From Aplidium turbinatum (lineage: Eukaryota; Chordata; Ascidiacea; Aplousobranchia; Polyclinidae), in NCBI GenBank assembly GCA_918807975.1, contig OU964919.1, positions 15,084,001 to 15,148,000 on the forward strand: DNA of 64,000 nt, read 5' to 3'. A program made the position numbers and the translations under genes. A model generated the notes under the pieces. That model searched no databases and had not been told where the DNA came from. It saw only the letters and a list, made by a program, of their open reading frames with translations. Of this stretch, positions 56,991 to 64,000 are shown in pieces (positions within the stretch are counted from its first letter, which is position 1; each line of letters starts with the position of its first letter).

Positions 56991-59248
56991 TCAAATATCT
57001 TGAAATAAAACTTTAATCCGCAACACGTGCCACTTAAATTTTGCATGCATTGGATTCAGTATTAAATTACCTTTCCAGGGATGTGCATCAATAGGTGGGC
57101 ATTTGGAAGGAACTCCCAGCAGAACGCTCCAAAGATGAAGGATAAATTTACAATAAACATTAAAATAATACGATTTTTGCATAATAGACACCACTTCAAA
57201 CATCTTCGAATAGAACTATAATCCGCAACACGTGCCACTTAAATTTTGCATGCATCGGATTCAGTATTAAATTACCTTTCCAGGGATGTGCACCAATAGG
57301 TGGGCATTTGGAAGGAACTCCCAGCAGAACGCTTCAAAGATGGAGGATATATTTACGATAAACATTAAAATAATATGATTTTTGCATAATTGACACCTCT
57401 TCAAACATCTTGAAATAAAACTTTAATCCGCAACACGTGCCACTTAAATTTTGCATGCATCGGATTTAGTATTAAATTACCTTTCCAGGGATGTGCATCA
57501 ATAGGTGGGCATTTGGAAGGAACTCCCAGCAGAACGCTCCAAAAATGGAGGAGATATTTACGATAAACTTTAAAATAATACGATTTTTGCATAATAGACA
57601 CCACTTCAAACATCTTCGAATAGAACTTTAATCCGCAACACGTGCCACTTAAATTTTGCATGCATCGGAATCAGTATTAAATTACTTTTCCAGGGATGTG
57701 CACCAATAGGTGGGCATTTGGAAGGAACTCCCAGCAGAACGCTTCAAAAATTGGAGGATATATTTACAACAAACATTAAAATAATACGATTTTTGCATAA
57801 TAGACACCACTTCAAACATCTTGAAATAAAACTTTAATCCGCAACACGTGCCACTTAAATTTTGCATGCATCGGATTCAGTATTAAATTACTTTTCCAGG
57901 GATGTGCACCAATAGGTGGGCATTTGGAAGGAACTCCCAGCAGAACGCTTCAAAGATGGAGGATATATTTACGATAAACATTAAAATAATATGATTTTTG
58001 CATAATTGACACCTCTTCAAACATCTTGAAATAAAACTTTAATCCGCAACACGTGCCACTTAAATTTTGCATGCATCGAATTTAGTATTAAATTACCTTT
58101 CCAGGGATGTGCATCAATAGGTGGGCATTTGGAAGGAACTCCCAGCAGAACGCTCCAAAGATGGAGGAGATATTTACGATAAACTTTAAAATAATACGAT
58201 TTTTGCATAATAGACACCACTTCAAACATCTTCGAATAGAACTTTAATCCGCAACACGTGCCACTTAAATTTTGCATGCATCGGAATCAGTATTAAATTA
58301 CTTTTCCAGGGATGTGCACCAATAGGTGGGCATTTGGAAGGAACTCCCAGCAGAACGCTTCAAAAATTGGAGGATATATTTACAACAAACATTAAAATAA
58401 TACGATTTTTGCATAATAGACACCACTTCAAACATCTTGAAATAAAACTTTAATCCGCAACACGTGCCACTTAAATTTTGCATGCATCGGATTCAGTATT
58501 AAATTACCTTTCCAGGGATGTGCACCAATAGGTGGGCATTTGGAAGGAACTCCCAGCAGAACGCTTCAAAGATGGAGGATATATTTACGATAAACATTAA
58601 AATAATATGATTTTTGCATAATTGACACCTCTTCAAACATCTTGAAATAAAACTTTAATCCGCAACACGTGCCACTTAAATTTTGCATGCATCGGATTTA
58701 GTATTAAATTACCTTTCCAGGGATGTGCATCAATAGGTGGGCATTTGGAAGGAACTCCCAGCAGAACGCTCCAAAGATGGAGGAGATATTTACGATAAAC
58801 TTTAAAATAATACGATTTTTGCATAATAGACACCACTTCAAACATCTTCGAATAGAACTTTAATCCGCAACACGTGCCACTTAAATTTTGCATGCATCGG
58901 AATCAGTATTAAATTACTTTTCCAGGGATGTGCACCAATAGGTGGGCATTTGGAAGGAACTCCCAGCAGAACGCTTCAAAAATTGGAGGATATATTTACA
59001 ACAAACATTAAAATAATACGATTTTTGCATAATAGACACCACTTCAAACATCTTGAAATAAAACTTTAATCCGCAACACGTGCCACTTAAATTTTGCATG
59101 CATCGGATTCAGTATTAAATTACCTTTCCAGGGATGTGCACCAATAGGTGGGCATTTGGAAGGAACTCCCAGCAGAACGCTTCAAAGATGGAGGATATAT
59201 TTACGATAAACATTAAAATAATATGATTTTTGCATAATTGACACCTCT
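56991..59248. repeat. Satellite higher-order block 3: dimer + 3 trimers (2,258 bp)
   Basis: The dimer at 56991 is followed by trimers at 57401, 58017 and 58633. It shares the first-trimer markers of block 2, so blocks 2 and 3 derive from one ancestor and differ in trimer number (5 against 3). A private CATCGAATTTAG occurs near 58075. Confidence 0.9.
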
Positions 59249-62200
59249 TCAAATATCTTGAACTAAAACTTTAATCCGCAACACGTGCCACTTAAATTTT
59301 GCATGCATTGGATTCAGTATTAAATTACCTTTCCAGGGATGTGCATCAATAGGTGGGCATTTGGAAGGAACTCCCAGCAGAACGCTCCAAAGATGAAGGA
59401 TAAATTTACAATAAACATTAAAATAATACGATTTTTGCATAATAGACACCACTTCAAACATCTTCGAATAGAACTATAATCCGCAACACGTGCCACTTAA
59501 ATTTTGCATGCATCGGATTCAGTATTAAATTACCTTTCCAGGGATGTGCACCAATAGGTGGGCATTTGGAAGGAACTCCCAGCAGAACGCTTCAAAGATG
59601 GAGGATATATTTACGATAAACATTAAAATAATATGATTTTTGCATAATTGACACCTCTTCAAACATCTTGAAATAAAACTTTAATCCGCAACACGTGCCA
59701 CTTAAATTTTGCATGCATCGGATTTAGTATTAAATTACCTTTCCAGGGATGTGCATCAATAGGTGGGCATTTGGAAGGAACTCCCAGCAGAACGCTCCAA
59801 AGATGGAGGAGATATTTACGATAAACTTTAAAATAATACGATTTTTGCATAATAGACACCACTTCAAACATCTTCGAATAGAACTTTAATCCGCAACACG
59901 TGCCACTTAAATTTTGCATGCATCGGAATCAGTATTAAATTAATTTTCCAGGGATGTGCACCAATAGGTGGGCATTTGGAAGGAACTCCCAGCAGAACGC
60001 TTCAAAAATTGGAGGATATATTTACAACAAACATTAAAATAATACGATTTTTGCATAATAGACACCACTTCAAACATCTTGAAATAAAACTTTAATCCGC
60101 AACACGTGCCACTTAAATTTTGCATGCATCGGATTCAGTATTAAATTACCTTTCCAGGGATGTGCACCAATAGGTGGGCATTTGGAAGGAACTCCCAGCA
60201 GAACGCTTCAAAGATGGAGGATATATTTACGATAAACATTAAAATAATATGATTTTTGCATAATTGACACCTCTTCAAACATCTTGAAATAAAACTTTAA
60301 TCCGCATCACGTGCCACTTAAATTTTGCATTCATCGGATTTAGTATTAAATTACCTTTCCAGGGATGTGCATCAATAGGTGGGCATTTGGAAGGAACTCC
60401 CAGCAGAACGCTCCAAAGATGGAGGATATATTTACGATAAACATTAAAATAATACGATTTTTGCATAATAGACACCACTTCAAACATCTTCGAATAGAAC
60501 TATAATCCGCAACACGTGCCACTTAAATTTTGCATGCATCGGAATCAGTATTAAATTACCTTTCCAGGGATGTGCACCAATAGGTGGGCATTTGGAAGGA
60601 ACTCCCAGCAGAACGCTTCAAAGATGGAGGATATATTTACGATAAACATTAAAATAATATGATTTTTGCATAATTGACACCTCTTCAAACATCTGGAAGT
60701 AAAACTTTAATCCGCAACACGTGCCACTTAAATTTTGCATGCATCGGATTCAGTATTAAACTACCTTTCCAGGGATGTGCATCAATAGGTGGGCATTTGG
60801 AAGGAACTCCCAGCAGAACGCTCCAAAGATGAAGGATAAATTTACAATAAACATTAAAATAATACGATTTTTGCATAATAGACACCACTTCAAACATCTT
60901 CGAATAGAACTATAATCCGCAACACGTGCCACTTAAATTTTGCATGCATCGGAATCAGTATTAAATTACCTTTCCAGGGATGTGCACCAATAGGTGGGCA
61001 TTTGGAAGGAACTCCCAGCAGAACGCTTCAAAGATGGAGGATATATTTACGATAAACATTAAAATAATGCGATTTTTGCATAATAGACACCACTTCAAAC
61101 ATCTTGAAATAAAACTTTAATCCGCAACACGTGCCACTTAAATTTTGCATGCATCGGATTTAGTAATAAATCACCTTTCCAGGGATGTGCACCAATAGGT
61201 GGGCATTTGGAAGGAACTCCCAGCAGAACGCTTCAAAGATGGAGGATATATTTACGATAAACATTAAAATAATATGATTTTTGCATAATTGACACCTCTT
61301 CAAACATCTTGAAATAAAACTTTAATCCGCAACACGTGCCACTTAAATTTTGCATGCATCGGATTTAGTATTAAATTACCTTTCCAGGGATGTGCATCAA
61401 TAGGTGGGCATTTGGAAGGAACTCCCAGCAGAACGCTCCAAAGATGGAGGATATATTTACGATAAACATTAAAATAATACGATTTTTGCATAATTGACAC
61501 CTCTTCAAACATCTTGAAGTAAAACTTTAATCCGCAACACGTGCCACTTAAATTTTGCATGCATCGGAATCAGTATTAAATTACCTTTCCAGGGATGTGC
61601 ACCAATAGGTGGGCATTTGGAAGGAACTCCCAGCAGAACGCTTCAAAAATTGGAGGATATATTTACAATAAACATTAAAATAATACGATTTTTGCATAAT
61701 AGACACCACTTCAAACATCTTCGAATAGAACTTTAATCCGCAACACGTGCCACTTAAATTTTGCATGCATCGGAATCAGTATTAAATTACTTTTCCAGGG
61801 ATGTGCACCAATAGGTGGGCATTTGGAAGGAACTCCCAGCAGAACGCTTCAAAAATTGGAGGATATATTTACAACAAACATTAAAATAATACGATTTTTG
61901 CATAATAGACACCACTTCAAACATCTTGAAATAAAACTTTAATCCGCAACACGTGCCACTTAAATTTTGCATGCATCGGATTCAGTATTAAATTACTTTT
62001 CCAGGGATGTGCACCAATAGGTGGGCATTTGGAAGGAACTCCCAGCAGAACGCTTCAAAGATGGAGGATATATTTACGATAAACATTAAAATAATATGAT
62101 TTTTGCATAATTGACACCTCTTCAAACATCTTGAAATAAAACTTTAATCCGCAACACGTGCCACTTAAATTTTGCATGCATCGGATTTAGTATTAAATTA

Positions 62201-63353
62201 CCTTTCCAGGGATGTGCATCAATAGGTGGGCATTTGGAAGGAACTCCCAGCAGAACGCTCCAAAGATGGAGGAGATATTTACGATAAACTTTAAAATAAT
62301 ACGATTTTTGCATAATAGACACCACTTCAAACATCTTCGAATAGAACTTTAATCCGCAACACGTGCCACTTAAATTTTGCATGCATCGGAATCAGTATTA
62401 AATTACTTTTCCAGGGATGTGCACCAATAGGTGGGCATTTGGAAGGAACTCCCAGCAGAACGCTTCAAAAATTGGAGGATATATTTACAACAAACATTAA
62501 AATAATACGATTTTTGCATAATAGACACCACTTCAAACATCTTGAAATAAAACTTTAATCCGCAACACGTGCCACTTAAATTTTGCATGCATCGGATTCA
62601 GTATTAAATTACCTTTCCAGGGATGTGCACCAATAGGTGGGCATTTGGAAGGAACTCCCAGCAGAACGCTTCAAAGATGGAGGATATATTTACGATAAAC
62701 ATTAAAATAATATGATTTTTGCATAATTGACACCTCTTCAAACATCTTGAAATAAAACTTTAATCCGCAACACGTGCCACTTAAATTTTGCATGCATCGG
62801 ATTTAGTATTAAATTACCTTTCCAGGGATGTGCATCAATAGGTGGGCATTTGGAAGGAACTCCCAGCAGAACGCTCCAAAGATGGAGGAGATATTTACGA
62901 TAAACTTTAAAATAATACGATTTTTGCATAATAGACACCACTTCAAACATCTTCGAATAGAACTTTAATCCGCAACACGTGCCACTTAAATTTTGCATGC
63001 ATCGGAATCAGTATTAAATTACTTTTCCAGGGATGTGCACCAATAGGTGGGCATTTGGAAGGAACTCCCAGCAGAACGCTTCAAAAATTGGAGGATATAT
63101 TTACAACAAACATTAAAATAATACGATTTTTGCATAATAGACACCACTTCAAACATCTTGAAATAAAACTTTAATCCGCAACACGTGCCACTTAAATTTT
63201 GCATGCATCGGATTCAGTATTAAATTACCTTTCCAGGGATGTGCACCAATAGGTGGGCATTTGGAAGGAACTCCCAGCAGAACGCTTCAAAGATGGAGGA
63301 TATATTTACGATAAACATTAAAATAATATGATTTTTGCATAATTGACACCTCT
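59249..63353. repeat. Satellite irregular segment with recombinant monomer order
   Basis: A dimer at 59249 and one trimer at 59659 are followed by mixed units (60275, 60685, 61300, 61581, 61787) in which halves of different monomer types are joined, including a GTAATAAATCACC variant near 61162 and a GCATTCATCGG change near 60329. Regular trimers resume at 61787-62121 (partial), 62122 and 62738. Confidence 0.8.
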
Positions 63354-64000
63354 TCAAATATCTTGAAATAAAACTTTAATCCGCAACACGTGCCACTTAA
63401 ATTTTGCATGCATTGGATTCAGTATTAAATTACCTTTCCAGGGATGTGCATCAATAGGTGGGCATTTGGAAGGAACTCCCAGCAGAACGCTCCAAAGATG
63501 AAGGATAAATTTACAATAAACATTAAAATAATACGATTTTTGCATAATAGACACCACTTCAAACATCTTCGAATAGAACTATAATCCGCAACACGTGCCA
63601 CTTAAATTTTGCATGCATCGGATTCAGTATTAAATTACCTTTCCAGGGATGTGCACCAATAGGTGGGCATTTGGAAGGAACTCCCAGCAGAACGCTTCAA
63701 AGATGGAGGATATATTTACGATAAACATTAAAATAATATGATTTTTGCATAATTGACACCTCTTCAAACATCTTGAAATAAAACTTTAATCCGCAACACG
63801 TGCCACTTAAATTTTGCATGCATCGGATTTAGTATTAAATTACCTTTCCAGGGATGTGCATCAATAGGTGGGCATTTGGAAGGAACTCCCAGCAGAACGC
63901 TCCAAAAATGGAGGAGATATTTACGATAAACTTTAAAATAATACGATTTTTGCATAATAGACACCACTTCAAACATCTTCGAATAGAACTTTAATCCGCA
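63354..64000. repeat. Satellite higher-order block continuing past the window end
   Basis: A dimer at 63354 is followed by a first trimer at 63764 that again carries AAAAATGGAGGAG, so this is the start of another block of the block 2/3 lineage. The trimer count cannot be read. Confidence 0.85.

Larger units (their letters stand above)
50831..64000. repeat. Satellite array, about 64 monomers of 205/206 bp, open at the window end
   Basis: Head-to-tail repeats with a 205- or 206-bp period fill the last 13.2 kb. Every unit has the same landmarks: CTTGAAATAAAACTTTAATC or CTTCGAATAGAAC, then CGCAACACGTGCCACTTAAA, TTTTGCATGCATCGG, CCAGGGATGTGCA, CAATAGGTGGGCATTTGG, AACTCCCAGCAGAACGC, GATTTTTGCATAATAGACAC. 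Monomers fall into recurrent types arranged in higher-order units. The first two monomers (50831-51250) are the most diverged, as expected at an array edge. Repeated minus-strand open stretches of 61, 70 and 86 codons are a by-product of the repeat, not genes. Confidence 0.97.

Noticed and set aside
50707-64000. Dozens of conserved minus-strand open frames of 61, 70 and 86 codons in the satellite
   Set aside because: They recur with the 205/206-bp period, change frame when the 206-bp monomer occurs, and end at stops in every unit. They are a consequence of repeat homogeneity, not of coding selection.
50831-64000. Satellite monomers as tandem exons, since AAAG followed by GTAATTT on the minus strand resembles a splice donor in each unit
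   Set aside because: No convincing acceptor with a polypyrimidine tract precedes it at a constant place, some units have GTAATTT changed, and there is no flanking exon in phase in the unique sequence near 50800.
1-64000. CRISPR array, operons or prokaryotic origin because of the regular repeats
   Set aside because: The repeat units are 205 bp without spacers, genes have GT-AG introns, and the gene families are animal.

Overview
The window is AT-rich animal nuclear DNA with short phase-consistent exons, GT-AG introns, many small DNA transposons, tRNA-derived SINEs, LINE fragments and a long satellite. The two recognisable conserved genes (microcephalin and ARMC1), a NACHT-type innate-immune gene and degenerate TTAGGG-like words point to an invertebrate chordate, most likely an ascidian tunicate. 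That placement is an inference: no rRNA or mitochondrial marker is present. I see no prokaryotic features.

Layout. 1-6,880: no host gene; a 1.3 kb TIR transposon and a possible 3.2 kb piggyBac-like remnant. 6,884-18,833 (minus): a complete 18-exon microcephalin (MCPH1) gene whose exons join in one frame to 797 codons, with N-terminal and C-terminal BRCT domains. 18,834-23,629: a repeat-filled divergent intergenic region. 23,630-33,612 (plus): an 8-exon NACHT-LRR gene (800 codons) with a Ser/Pro-rich leader made of frame-neutral exons and no recognisable death-fold domain. 33,613-35,382: short convergent spacer. 35,383-49,498 (minus): a complete 7-exon ARMC1 gene (292 codons) whose two long introns are filled with nested transposons. 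50,831-64,000: about 64 monomers of a 205/206 bp satellite in a layered higher-order repeat, running off the window end.

The three genes are unrelated in pathway: DNA damage/chromosome condensation (MCPH1), intracellular sensing (NACHT-LRR) and mitochondrial distribution (ARMC1). The strongest structural observations are the nested satellite (trimers of 616 bp punctuated by a 410 bp dimer with varying trimer number), transposons nested up to four deep, and 5'-terminal inverted duplications at three retroposed insertions, which suggest a shared snap-back step. Many non-autonomous elements keep perfect 8-bp target duplications, so their insertion events can be read directly. I found no convincing evidence for a wholly new multi-gene system; the NACHT-LRR leader and the satellite are the best candidates for follow-up.
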